A DNA stretch of 64,000 bases from the NCBI GenBank assembly GCA_945910005.1, contig OX246747.1, positions 1,124,947-1,188,946 on the forward strand. The letters run 5' to 3'. This stretch comes from Isoperla grammatica (taxonomy: Eukaryota > Arthropoda > Insecta > Plecoptera > Perlodidae). The position numbers and the translations under genes were made by a program. Of this stretch, positions 26,863 to 37,293 are shown piece after piece. Position 1 is the first letter of the stretch; each line of letters opens with the position of its first letter. Under the pieces are notes generated by a model, which ran no database searches, was not told the DNA's origin, and saw only the letters and a program-made list of their open reading frames with translations.

Positions 26863-28047
26863 AGTGTTTCGGAACGCTTACAAGCGAAAAGAATTAGAAA
26901 ATACACGCTAAAAATGTGTAATGAAATTTAAAAAACAATATTCTAATCGTTTCCCAATAATAACTAAAATGGCATGAAAGATAATAAAATCCTGCAACGC
27001 GTGGTATAAATAACGGTCAAATTATATAATCCCTGACAATTTGACGAGCTTTTAAATTATTGCATTTTGAAAACGCCGTCATGATTTGTGAAAGCTGGCA
27101 GATGCCCTCGCTCGAACCGGCTGGCGTTTTCATGATGCTGAATATGCTGGCGCAGGAAGTTACGGAACGCCCAGCCTATGATATTCAGGAGGTTACGGAA
27201 TGTACCCTCTATATGCACCATGATGGGTTAGTACATACTGCGCTATATGTGGCCACATTTAGCAACTTATTGGTGAAGTTTGCATTCTGCGGTTGAAAAT
27301 AAAGTCGGATATTATTGTCAAACATCTTGCTTTTTGATCTTGTTTGTTTTTTCTTGTTGATGTGTTTTTATTTTGCTTTGTTGTTTTGTATTGTGTATGT
27401 TTTTGTTTTTTATTTTCTGGTGTTGTTTGTGTTTGTTTGTATTGTTTGTTGTTTGAAAGTCAAAAACGTGTCCTGATTAAAATGGCGCTTTGCCTTTAAA
27501 GATGGACTGATGATATTCATAATCCGGCCAAAATCTTTAAAAGCCGTATTTAATTAAACAATTTTCACAATTTTGCCATTATCGACGTAGGAAGAACGAC
27601 GCTGCTTCATCAGGTTGTGGCGCGATATTGCCACTTTGAGCGCTTCGTTCGTTTTCACTAGCGCCCTCAGTCAGTGGCTAAACTTGGTACCTATTCCCAA
27701 CCCTTCTCTCCCCCTCAGATATTCTTCCCTTGCTTTCAAATCACATTATTTACCAATCAATCGTTGTGTTTAACCTAATAATAAAACCAAAACACATCCA
27801 GCCGGCTACAGTGTTGCGTTCACCAGTTCCCTCTGGGGACTTCTACGTTCATGCGTACCAACTGCTAACCAACCAGGCAACCTGGCGCCACTAAAATCCC
27901 CAATCGTGTAACTCATTAGAAATTCACCAGGAAAAACGGAACCTGGCCAAATTCAATTAAAACGGTTTCGTACGGATCAAAATCCTTATAAATAAAAATA
28001 ATCTAATGAAAGGCGGACGTGGCTTGAGTTCTAAGTCTGTGACCTCA
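26863..28047. other. unique region, no gene recognised
   Basis: Single-copy sequence. A T/G-rich low-complexity stretch lies at about 27325-27460. A 78-codon open frame at 27060-27296 has only a TTG start and no recognised domain, so I do not call it a gene. Confidence 0.5.
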
Positions 28048-28480
28048 GGTGTTGGCTCCTCTCAACAGATAGCAGCACTAGGTGTTGGCTCCTCTCAACA
28101 GATAGCAGCACTAGGTGTTGGCTCCTCTCAACAGATAGCAGCACTAGGTGTTGGCTCCTCTCAACAGATAGCAGCACTAGGTGTTGGCTCCTCTCAACAG
28201 ATAGCAGCACTAGGTGTTGGCTCCTCTCAACAGATAGCAGCTCTAGGTGTTGGCTCCTCTCAACAGATAGCAGCACTAGGTGGTGGCTCCTCTCAACAGA
28301 TAGCAGCACTAGGTGTTGGCTCCTCTCAACAGATAGCAGCACTAGGCGTTGGCTCCTCTCAACAGATAGCAGCACTAGGTGTTGGCTCCTCTCAACAGAT
28401 AGCAGCACCAGGCGTTGGCTCCTCTCAACAGATAGCAGCACTAGGTGTTGGCTCCTCTCAACAGATAGCAGCACTAGGTG
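28048..28480. repeat. 33-bp minisatellite, 13 copies, in-frame 11-codon unit
   Basis: Thirteen copies of a unit containing GTTGGCTCCTCTCAACAGAT have a length divisible by three. A plus-strand frame opening with ATG at 28006 therefore reads GVGSSQQIAAL repeatedly and stays open through the next microsatellite to 29256. The minus strand is equally open, and the frame then runs through (TCTG)n as SVCLSVCL. I regard the open frame as a product of repeat geometry, though a repetitive protein cannot be excluded. Confidence 0.9.
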
Positions 28481-28711
28481 TGAATGTCTCAACAGATAGT
28501 GTTGTGAATGCACCCTCAGCGCTGGCCGGGATAGATAGAGATAGAGAACTGTTCGCCACAACCGTAGATTATGCAGATTCTTGTTTTTGCTTACCCGTCT
28601 CTAAATTAATTGGTATAAATATCAAATGTAAATCCCAACCTAGTTCGCCGGCGTCCGTGTTTTGTCTCTTGCTGGGCGTCGCCACGTTGCTCGACTTATC
28701 TCGGCTTCTGT

Positions 28712-28968
<257 letters not shown>

Positions 28969-29400
28969 TCCCTGTTCTCTTTCTTTATTTCGTTTATTTT
29001 GCTTTCTGTCTGTCTGTCTTTCTTTCTTTCTTTCTGGCCTTCTTTCTCTTCGACTTCTTTTGAATCTTCTGCTAATGAACATGAAACCATTTCTCCTAAC
29101 TTTGTGCGCCCCTGTCAACTAGAAAGCTACCCCTGCCCTTCCCCTTTCACCCCCTCATCCCTCATCCCTCTTAACCTGTTTTTACTTCAAATCCATCAGC
29201 CGAGCGCGTTTCCATACATAAGACATTTCTTTGTGATATTAAGGGGATTTCAATAAATCATATGACATTTCGTATTCCATTTTTTGGCTTGTATTGTTCG
29301 AAACGTCGCTAGTGGGAGAACAGAACTGGAGCGATATGTATTCGGGGACTCTACTCGGCTTGACTCATACATATGGAGTGAGCGCTCTTCGCTTGGTGCG
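28969..29400. other. pyrimidine-rich then unique sequence
   Basis: A CT-rich stretch grades into single-copy DNA. No gene was recognised. Confidence 0.4.
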
Positions 29401-29556
29401 CGGTACAGTGGCAGCAACGAGTACTACATGTACGCTACACGGTACAGTGGCAGCAACAAGTACTACATGTACGCTACACGGTACAGTGGCAGCAACGAGT
29501 ACTACGTGTACGCTACACGGTACAGTGGCAGCAACGAGTACTACATGTACGCTACA
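29401..29556. repeat. 39-bp minisatellite, 4 copies
   Basis: Four copies of a unit starting CGGTACAGTGGCAGCAACGA. The 39-base length keeps frames open and gives a 13-residue Tyr-rich repeat in one frame. There is no independent sign of coding. Confidence 0.9.
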
Positions 29557-29646
29557 CGTAATGGAGGGAAACTTATAGAGTGAACATGATATAGCTAATT
29601 AGACTATATATATATAGAACATAAGATTTCTTTTAAGATCCCCTCT

Positions 29647-29964
29647 TTAAGTCGGGGACGCTGAATAACGCCGAATGGAACAACGCCGAATCTTTTTCTA
29701 CGTAAATCCACCGGAACAACGCTGAATCATTTTCCGTGTAATACATGGGTTAGGCTTGATTAGGTTAGGTTAGATTTGGCGTTGTTCCGGTGGATTTATA
29801 TCGAAATGGATTCGGCATTTTTCCGTCGGATCTACGTTGAAAAAGATTCGGCGTTATTCCAAGTTATAAGATCTACTTTTTTGGGTTCGGATTATACTTG
29901 AAAGTGCAGTACACACGATCGATTCGGCGTTGTTCCATTCGGCGCTATTCAGGCGACCCTTTAA
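29647..29964. mobile_element. fold-back inverted-repeat element
   Basis: Several segments recur in both orientations. TAAATCCACCGGAACAACGC (29703-29722) is the exact reverse complement of 29779-29798. The outer arm with AACGCCGAATGG and CAACGCCGAATC (29665-29692) pairs with CGATTCGGCGTTGTTCC and ATTCGGCGCTATTC (29919-29951). Both ends carry TTAA (29647-29650, 29961-29964). The centre has GATTAGGTTAGGTTAG. There is no open frame. It looks like a non-autonomous fold-back or MITE-type element; TTAA could be target sequence or part of the ends. Confidence 0.55.
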
Positions 29965-30046
29965 GCCTCGTCTCATGGATACAGGGAACAATAACAGAAG
30001 CTGAGTAGGATTGTAGCTCACTAAAGTAACGAGTTCCAATTGATAT

Positions 30047-30121
30047 CTTACTCCGCTGCAAGATCTTACTCCGCTGCAAGATCTTACTCCGCTGCAAGAT
30101 CTTACTCCGCTGCAAGATCTT
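30047..30121. repeat. 18-bp minisatellite, about 4 copies
   Basis: The unit ATCTTACTCCGCTGCAAG is repeated four times without change. Confidence 0.9.
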
Positions 30122-31014
30122 GAAAAAGTAATTATGTTTCGTTTCTCGATTTTCTATCAGCTAAGCAATGAATTTTAAACAATTTAACTATTTTATTAGG
30201 TACAAACAATTACCGGATGTGAACTTTTTATTTTATTGTTTAGCTGACCCTAAACCAAATCCCGGGTGTCATCACTTTTTAAAAATCTTGAATCGTTATC
30301 AAGATATCAATAAAGCAACGTTAGATTAGGGCGGCTTAACATTGCGAGCACGGCTGTCTCGCTGACTGCGAGATTTGTGTGGGTGATTAACGAGAAGTAT
30401 TGGGGAAGTGTCTCGCGCGGTGACGTCATAGGCTCAGCTCTTGTGTTGAGGGCTGAGGGCGTCAAGGCCGTAACTCCACATTTCGGCCAGTTGAAATTGC
30501 TAAAATGGTTTTTAATTGCCCCAAAAGAAAACAAAATACTTCATTTCATAGAGAATGTCCTTCTTATGAATGGATTTTTATTCCAACAAATATTTCCGTT
30601 TTGCAGATGTTCTTAATTAGGTGTGAGCTGTCTGTGTCCAGCAACATCACATAACAAAAGGTAATTGAGAACATCTGAAAAACAAAAGTAGTGATTGTAA
30701 CAAAGAAACATTCATAAAAAAGAAGATTACATTCTCTACAGTATGGCATATTTTTATTTGGGACAATTTAAACAGATTTTAAAGCAGTTTTAATAAACCG
30801 ATATTGCGAGTCTCGCAGGCTGAAATGCTAAATTCTTAATCGTAATTTATTTATTTATTTGTGTTTTTGGGTGAAAATCGTTTTATCTGTTTATTCCGTT
30901 CAATGGCAGCTGGGCTTAAACGTTAAGTATTCCCCCCCCCCCCCCCCCCCCCCCACCCGCCCCTCTCAATCGCGTTCGTTGTCCCGGATTCCAAGTCTAG
31001 ATTATTATTCGTCT
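30122..31014. other. unique AT-rich region with hairpin and poly-C tract
   Basis: Single-copy sequence containing the imperfect hairpin at 30549-30738 (separate entry) and an uninterrupted run of 23 C at 30932-30954. Open frames of 60-79 codons have no recognisable features. Confidence 0.5.
30549..30738. other. long imperfect inverted repeat (hairpin)
   Basis: The left arm starts TAGAGAATGT, and the right arm ends with its complement ACATTCTCTA (30729-30738). Pairing continues with CTTCTTATGAATG against CATTCATAAAAAAGAAG and ends at the inner pair CAGATGTTCTTAATTA / TAATTGAGAACATCTG. Arms are about 75 bases with gaps. Both inner arms resemble a 3' splice site followed by ATGTTCT, so it could be an old inverted duplication, a MITE, or a hairpin RNA source. 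Confidence 0.5.
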
Positions 31015-32752
31015 GCTTGAGAACACAGTATTGCGGGTTGCCTGGCTGACAGGGGTAGCGCCTACCTGTTGAGTGCTGCTATAGTAGTACTCTCTTCTTT
31101 GTGGAGCTGTTTGCAATCAAGACCAGGCGCTACAACTGGTCCTGATAACGTTGCCCCATGCTTGAGAACACAGTATTGCGGGTTGCCTGGCTGACAGGGG
31201 TAGTGCCTACCTGTTGAGTGCTGCTATAGTAGTACTCTCTTCTTTGTGGAGCTGTTTGCAATCAAGACCAGGCGCTACTACTGGTCCTGATAACGTTGCC
31301 CCATGCTTGAGAACACAGTATTGCGGGTTGCCTGGCTGACAGGGGTAGCGCCTACCTGTTGAGTGCTGCTATAGTAGTACTCTCTTCTTTGTGGAGCTGT
31401 TTGCAATCAAGACCAGGCGCTACTACTGGTCCTGATAACGTTGCCCCATGCTTGAGAACACAGTATTGCGGGTTGCCTGGCTGACAGGGGTAGCGCCTAC
31501 CTGTTGAGTGCTGCTATAGTAGTACTCTCTTCTTTGTGGAGCTGTTTGCAATCAAGACCAGGCGCTACTACTGGTCCTGATAACGTTGCCCCATGCTTGA
31601 GAACACAGTATTGCGGGTTGCCTGGCTGACAGGGGTAGCGCCTACCTGTTGAGTGCTGCTATAGTAGTACTCTCTTCTTTGTGGAGCTGTTTGCAATCAA
31701 GACCAGGCGCTACTACTGGTCCTGATAACGTTGCCCCATGCTTGAGAACACAGTATTGCGGGTTGCCTGGCTGACAGGGGTAGCGCCTACCTGTTGAGTG
31801 CTGCTATAGTAGTACTCTCTTCTTTGTGGAGCTGTTTGCAATCAAGACCAGGCGCTACTACTGGTCCTGATAACGTTGCCCCATGCTTGAGAACACAGTA
31901 TTGCGGGTTGCCTGGCTGACAGGGGTAGCGCCTACCTGTTGAGTGCTGCTATAGTAGTACTCTCTTCTTTGTGGAGCTGTTTGCAATCAAGACCAGGCGC
32001 TACTACTGGTCCTGATAACGTTGCCCCATGCTTGAGAACACAGTATTGCGGGTTGCCTGGCTGACAGGGGTAGCGCCTACCTGTTGAGTGCTGCTATAGT
32101 AGTACTCTCTTCTTTGTGGAGCTGTTTGCAATCAAGACCAGGCGCTACTACTGGTCCTGATAACGTTGCCCCATGCTTGAGAACACAGTATTGCGGGCTG
32201 CCTGGCTGACAGGGGTAGCGCCTACCTGTTGAGTGCTGCTATAGTAGTACTCTCTTCTTTGTGGAGCTGTTTGCAATCAAGACCAGGCGCTACTACTGGT
32301 CCTGATAACGTTGCCCCATGCTTGAGAACACAGTATTGCGGGTTGCCTGGCTGACAGGGGTAGCGCCTACCTGTTGAGTGCTGCTATAGTAGTACTCTCT
32401 TCTTTGTGGAGCTGTTTGCAATCAAGACCAGGCGCTACTACTGGTCCTGATAACGTTGCCCCATGCTTGAGAACACAGTATTGCGGGTTGCCTGGCTGAC
32501 AGGGGTAGTGCCTACCTGTTGAGTGCTGCTACAGTAGTACTCTCTTCTTTGTGGAGCTGTTTGCAATCAAGACCAGGCGCTACTACTGGTCCTGATAACG
32601 TTGCCCCATGCTTGAGAACACAGTATTGCGGGTTACCTGGCTGACAGGGGTAGCGCCTACCTGTTGAGTGCTGCTATAGTAGTACTCTCTTCTTTGTGGA
32701 GCTGTTTGCAATCAAGACCAGGCGCTACTACTGGTCCTGATAACGTTGCCCC
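31015..32752. repeat. 145-bp tandem array, 12 copies
   Basis: Unit starts fall exactly every 145 bases (31015, 31160, 31305 and so on), giving twelve complete copies with only isolated substitutions. Each unit contains GTAGCGCCT and, about 75 bases later, its reverse complement AGGCGCTAC, so a transcript could form a stem. The unit has stops in all frames. No known small RNA was recognised. The array ends cleanly in TTGCCCC. Confidence 0.97.
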
Positions 32753-33149
32753 TCTACGCGGCGGTTGTTCGTTTGCTCGGCGATACAGCCTACCCTACTC
32801 ACCGCGATTCGCACTCAAATAGGTGTGACGTCCGTCAGTCAGTACACAATGATGCAACGTATATAATATATAGAACAGTAGTTTGTTTTGTTTTTGTTAT
32901 TCTTGTTATTTATGATTTGTATCATTATTAATTTTTTGCATGGTTCTATTAATTGTCCTCCTTTATACTTTTTATAACAACAGGACATACATTAAACAAA
33001 TAATTAAATAAATAAATAACAATGTTCAAACTTTTCAAATTATTTTAGTATTTTCTTAAAAATATCCATAAATTGATATTGATGTAATAGTGTTTGTTAT
33101 TGGCACAACACAACGTAGTGACGGTTGTCCGATTAGCCGTGTGCCGCGT
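32753..33149. other. AT-rich spacer and left flank of 112-bp array
   Basis: Single-copy sequence that is strongly AT-rich from about 32860 to 33090, then GC-balanced just before the first 112-bp unit. No TATA box or gene was recognised. Confidence 0.4.
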
Positions 33150-35046
33150 AGATTGTGTGCGAGCAAACATGGCGACTGCCGACCATGCTGAATGCATGGT
33201 TACTAAACCGAGCGTACTAGAGCGGAGCTTAACGCAGTTGGTGTGTTGGGACGGTAAGCGTAGATGGTGTGCGAGCAAACATGGCGACTGCCGACCATGT
33301 TGAATGCATGGTTACTAAACCGAGCGTACTAGAGCGGAGCTTAACGCAGTGGGTGTGTTGGGACGGTAAGCGTAGATTGTGTGTGAGCAAACATGGCGAC
33401 TGCCGACCATGTTGAATGCATGGTTACTAAACCGAGCGTACTAGAGCGGAGCTTAACGCAGTGGGTGTGTTGGGACGGTAAGCGTAGATTGTGTGCGAGC
33501 AAACATGGCGACTGCCGACCATGTTGAATGCATGGTTACTAAACCGAGCGTACTAGAGCGGAGCTTAACGCAGTGGGTGGGTTGGGACGGTAAGCGTAGA
33601 TTGTGTGCGAGCAAACATGGCGACTGCCGACCATGCTGAATGCATGGTTACTAAACCGAGCGTACTAGAGCGGAGCTTAACGCAGTTGGTGTGTTGGGAC
33701 GGTAAGCGTAGATTGTGTGCGAGCAAACATGGCGACTGCCGACCATGTTGAATGCATGGTTACTAAACCGAGCGTACTAGAGCGGAGCTTAACGCAGTTG
33801 GTGTGTTGGGACGGTAAGCGTAGATGGTGTGCGAGCAAACATGGCGACTGCCGACCATGTTGAATGCATGGTTACTAAACCGAGCGTACTAGAGCGGAGC
33901 TTAACGCAGTTGGTGTGTTGGGACGGTAAGCGTAGATTGTGTGCGAGCAAACATGGCGACTGCCGACCATGTTGAATGCATGGTTACTAAACCGAGCGTA
34001 CTAGAGCGGAGCTTAACGCAGTGGGTGTGTTGGGACGGTAAGCGTAGATGGTGTGCGAGCAAACATGGCGACTGCCGACCATGCTGAATGCATGGTTACT
34101 AAACCGAGCGTACTAGAGCGGAGCTTAACGCAGTGGGTGTGTTGGGACGGTAAGCGTAGATTGTGTGCGAGCAAACATGGCGACTGCCGACCATGTTGAA
34201 TGCATGGTTACTAAACCGAGCGTACTAGAGCGGAGCTTAACGCAGTGGGTGTGTTGGGACGGTAAGCGTAGATTGTGTGCGAGCAAACATGGCGACTGCC
34301 GACCATGCTGAATGCATGGTTACTAAACCGAGCGTACTAGAGCGGAGCTTAACGCAGTGGGTGTGTTGGGACGGTAAGCGTAGATTGTGTGCGAGCAAAC
34401 ATGGCGACTGCCGACCATGCTGAATGCATGGTTACTAAACCGAGCGTACTAGAGCGGAGCTTAACGCAGTGGGTGTGTTGGGACGGTAAGCGTAGATTGT
34501 GTGCGAGCAAACATGGCGACTGCCGACCATGTTGAATGCATGGTTACTAAACCGAGCGTACTAGAGCGGAGCTTAACGCAGTGGGTGTGTTGGGACGGTA
34601 AGCGTAGATTGTGTGCGAGCAAACATGGCGACTGCCGACCATGCTGAATGCATGGTTACTAAACCGAGCGTACTAGAGCGGAGCTTAACGCAGTGGGTGT
34701 GTTGGGACGGTAAGCGTAGATTGTGTGCGAGCAAACATGGCGACTGCCGACCATGCTGAATGCATGGTTACTAAACCGAGCGTACTAGAGCGGAGCTTAA
34801 CGCAGTTGGTGGGTTGGGACGGTAAGCGTAGATTGTGTGCGAGCAAACATGGCGACTGCCGACCATGTTGAATGCATGGTTACTAAACCGAGCGTACTAG
34901 AGCGGAGCTTAACGCAGTGGGTGTGTTGGGACGGTAAGCGTAGATTGTGTGCGAGCAAACATGGCGACTGCCGACCATGCTGAATGCATGGTTACTAAAC
35001 CGAGCGTACTAGAGCGGAGCTTAACGCAGTTGGTGGGTTGGGACGA
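33150..35046 (+). repeat. 112-bp tandem array, about 17 copies, with exon-like unit
   Basis: The unit starts GATTGTGTGCGAGCAAACAT and repeats every 112 bases. Each copy carries AAACATGG (a good Kozak context), then 28 open codons beginning MATADHAECMVTKPSVLERS, then GACG|GTAAGC, a good 5' splice site in phase 1. I see this directly. That the unit derives from a first coding exon is inference; I do not recognise the peptide. Since 112 is not a multiple of three, reading through the donor soon meets a stop. Variable sites include GATTGT/GATGGT, CATGCTG/CATGTTG and AGTTGG/AGTGGG. Confidence 0.95.
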
Positions 35047-35220
35047 TAAAGTAATGCAGTACCTAAAGTTGCCTGATTGATATACAACCACGGTGGTTTC
35101 CCTCTGCGCCATCACTATTGATTATTTCTGTGCGAGTTTATGAGTCGACCTTGTTCAGACTTAGCTCTCAACTAAACCGAGCAGTCAGTATTTACAACCT
35201 TGACCTTTACTTGTTTTCTC

Positions 35221-35555
35221 TGACCTTGAGACTGTGTACTACCTGCTGTGCCTGACCTTGAGACTGTGTACTACTTGCTGTGCCTGACCTTGAGACTGTG
35301 CACTACTTGCTGTGCCTGACCTTGAGACTGTGTACTACTTGCTGTGCCTGACCTTGAGACTGTGAACTACTTGCTGTGCCTGACCTTGAGACTGTGGACT
35401 ACTTGTTGTGTCTGACCTTGAGACTGTCTACTACTTGTTGTGTCTGACCTTGAGCTTGTCTACTACTTGTTGTGTCTGACCTTGAGATTGTCTACTACTT
35501 GTTGTGTCTGACCTTGAGCTAGTCTACTACTTGCCGTGTCTGACCTTGGTTCCAG
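35221..35555. repeat. 32-bp minisatellite in the PTBP-like intron, about 10 copies
   Basis: The unit reads TGACCTTGAGACTGTGTACT plus ACTTGCTGTGCC and repeats every 32 bases. It drifts to a pyrimidine-richer form (GAGCTTGTCTACTACTTG) toward the exon. It forms the last part of the intron before the PTBP-like exon and supplies the intronic half of the 117-bp composite repeat that follows. Confidence 0.9.
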
Positions 35556-35608
35556 GTGAAGCTGGACAAGACCCAGAATGGCGGAAAGCCGTCGAAGGTC
35601 ATCCACAT
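35556..35608 (+). pseudogene. truncated copy 1 of PTBP-like exon head
   Basis: The first 53 bases of the exon at 35906 are copied here without change, preceded by the same 3' splice site (GGTTCCAG). Homology stops after CATCCACAT, where the 32-bp intronic repeat resumes with GTACTACTTG. If spliced at this acceptor, the frame runs [17 protein letters not shown] and then reads intronic sequence to a TGA in the same 117-bp unit, a premature stop. It lacks the rest of the RRM exon and its donor. Confidence 0.85.
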
Positions 35609-35672
35609 GTACTACTTGTTGTGTCTGACCTTGAGCTTGTCTACTACTTGCCGTGTCTGACCTTGGTTCCAG

Positions 35673-35725
35673 GTGAAGCTGGACAAGACCCAGAATGGCG
35701 GAAAGCCGTCGAAGGTCATCCACAT
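35673..35725 (+). pseudogene. truncated copy 2 of PTBP-like exon head
   Basis: This is a second identical 53-base copy with its own acceptor, 117 bases after copy 1 and with the same breakpoint after CCACAT. The 117-base spacing is two 32-bp intronic repeats plus 53 exon bases. Confidence 0.85.
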
Positions 35726-35789
35726 GTACTACTTGTTGTGTCTGACCTTGAGCTTGTCTACTACTTGCCGTGTCTGACCTTGGTTCCAG

Positions 35790-35841
35790 GTGAAGCTGGA
35801 CAAGACCCAGAATGGCGGAAAGCCGTCGAAGGTCATCACAT
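35790..35841 (+). pseudogene. truncated copy 3 of PTBP-like exon head
   Basis: A third copy, again 117 bases on, has lost one C (GGTCATCACAT instead of GGTCATCCACAT), so it is 52 bases and the next interval is 116. Splicing here would give a frame that meets TGA sooner. The acceptor is intact. Confidence 0.85.
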
Positions 35842-35905
35842 GTACTACTTGTTGTGTCTGACCTTGAGCTTGTCTACTACTTGCCGTGTCTGACCTTGGT
35901 TCCAG

Positions 35906-36058
35906 GTGAAGCTGGACAAGACCCAGAATGGCGGAAAGCCGTCGAAGGTCATCCACATACGCAACATCCCCAACGAGGTGACCGAGGCCGAGATTATTCA
36001 CCTGGGAATCCCCTTCGGCCGTGTCACCAACGTGCTCGTGCTCAAGGGCAAGAACCAG
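35906..36058 (+). CDS. PTBP1: internal exon of a polypyrimidine tract-binding protein (PTBP/hephaestus) homologue, RRM1
   Basis: A 153-base, 51-codon exon in phase 0 at both ends, bounded by GGTTCCAG at the left and CAG|GTAAGA at the right. It encodes a short lead ([14 protein letters not shown]), then [20 protein letters not shown] and [17 protein letters not shown]. This matches the start of RRM1 in PTBP proteins: the RNP2 strand (VIHIRNIP) and the beginning of RNP1 (KGKNQ), with the intron at the KNQ/AFIE position I recall for PTBP genes. PTBPs are nuclear RNA-binding regulators of splicing that bind pyrimidine-rich RNA. No other exon of the gene is visible; flanking introns are filled with satellites. 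hnRNP L is less likely because its RRM1 motif differs. The gene symbol is by family only. Confidence 0.88.
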
Positions 36059-36538
36059 GTAAGAAGCAATCCCTATACTCAAGTCATGACACAAAATCTA
36101 TATTTTCTAATGTCAGACGTTAAGAATACATTGTTTAAAACCATATCAACGAAAAAACAATTCTGTGGGACGATTGGGCAGGTGGTAGTACATATTGTGG
36201 CTCGGATATAGAAACACCATGATTAAGAGTCTAATGTTAAGTGAGTGTAAATTTGGTATTATTTTACAATGTTTGTAACACTTAAACGGCCAATCATATG
36301 TACAAAGTACCAGTCTCTGCTTCGTAGGCCATCTTTTGTGAACATTGCACTTGCACCAGTTACTTCATGATCTTACGTTGATAACTGACTGAGGGGTGAT
36401 GGTCCTACTAGGACGCTGCGATGGGGAGATTCTTCTCTCCAATTCTGCCCGTAAGCTGTAAGCACTCGCCATCAAGTCCAAAACCTTTCATTTCAGTTGT
36501 TAATAAAGTGCGGACACCGACTGTACCGTGGTTGACAC
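36059..36538 (+). other. intron sequence after the PTBP-like exon
   Basis: Single-copy AT-rich sequence beginning with the GTAAGA donor. I looked for the next PTBP exon (expected to start AFIEM) here and as far as 38.7 kb and did not find it. The intron probably continues through the arrays beyond. Confidence 0.5.
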
Positions 36539-37238
36539 TACGTCGCGCGAGGTGGGGTTGTTGCGGGGGATGAGTGCAGCCAATAGCGCGTCAGTAGCAA
36601 GGTCACGCCAGCGAGCGACAGAGGGCTACGAGGCAGGTGGAGGGGGGGATCTACACACCACGTCGCGCGAGGTGGGGTTGTTGCGGGGGATGAGTGCAGC
36701 CAATAGCGCGTCAGTAGCAAGGTCACGCCAGCGAGCGACAGAGGGCTACGAGGCCAATGGAGGGGGGGATCTACACACCACGTCGCGCGAGGTGGGGTTG
36801 TTGCGGGGGATGAGTGCAGCCAATAGCGCGTCAGTAGCAAGGTCACGCCAGCGAGCGACAGAGGGCTACGAGGCCAGTGGAGGGGGGATCTACACACCAC
36901 GTCGCGCGAGGTGGGGTTGTTGCGGGGGATGAGTGCAGCCAATAGCGCGTCAGTAGCAAGGTCACGCCAGCGAGCGACAGAGGGCTACGAGGCCAGTGGA
37001 GGGGGGGATCTACACACCACGTCGCGCGAGGTGGGGTTGTTGCGGGGGATGAGTGCAGCCAATAGCGCGTCAGTAGCAAGGTCACGCCAGCGAGCGACAG
37101 AGGGCTACGAGGCCAGTGGAGGGGGGGATCTACACACCACGTCGCGCGAGGTGGGGTTGTTGCGGGGGATGAGTGCAGCCAATAGCGCGTCAGTAGCAAG
37201 GTCACGCCAGCGAGCGACAGAGGGCTACGAGGCCAGTG
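36539..37238. repeat. 120-bp tandem array, about 6 copies
   Basis: The unit contains CGTCGCGCGAGGTGGGGTTG and CAGTAGCAAGGTCACGCCAG, repeats every 120 bases (one copy 119), and ends in a run of 6-7 G. The final copy runs into 16 G (37241-37256). GC- and CpG-rich, unlike its AT-rich surroundings. The long open frames on both strands (40-codon period) are repeat artefacts. Confidence 0.95.
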
Positions 37239-37285
37239 GCGGGGGGGGGGGGGGGGTGGGATCTACACTAGAAGGCGCCGAGTCC

Positions 37286-37293
37286 TATAAAAG
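37286..37293 (+). promoter_or_regulatory. TATA-box-like sequence
   Basis: TATAAAAG lies in a GC-rich context (CGAGTCC before, GCCCG after) just downstream of the CpG-rich 120-bp array. It matches a core promoter TATA box, but no gene is identifiable downstream, so it may be fortuitous. Confidence 0.2.

Noticed and set aside
27060..27296. 78-codon open frame
   Set aside because: Starts with TTG, has no recognised domain, and lies in AT-rich single-copy DNA without promoter or splice evidence.
29755..29776. Arthropod-type TTAGG telomeric repeat
   Set aside because: Only about two to three copies (GATTAGGTTAGGTTAG) inside the loop of a fold-back element, so not a telomere or a safe taxonomic marker.
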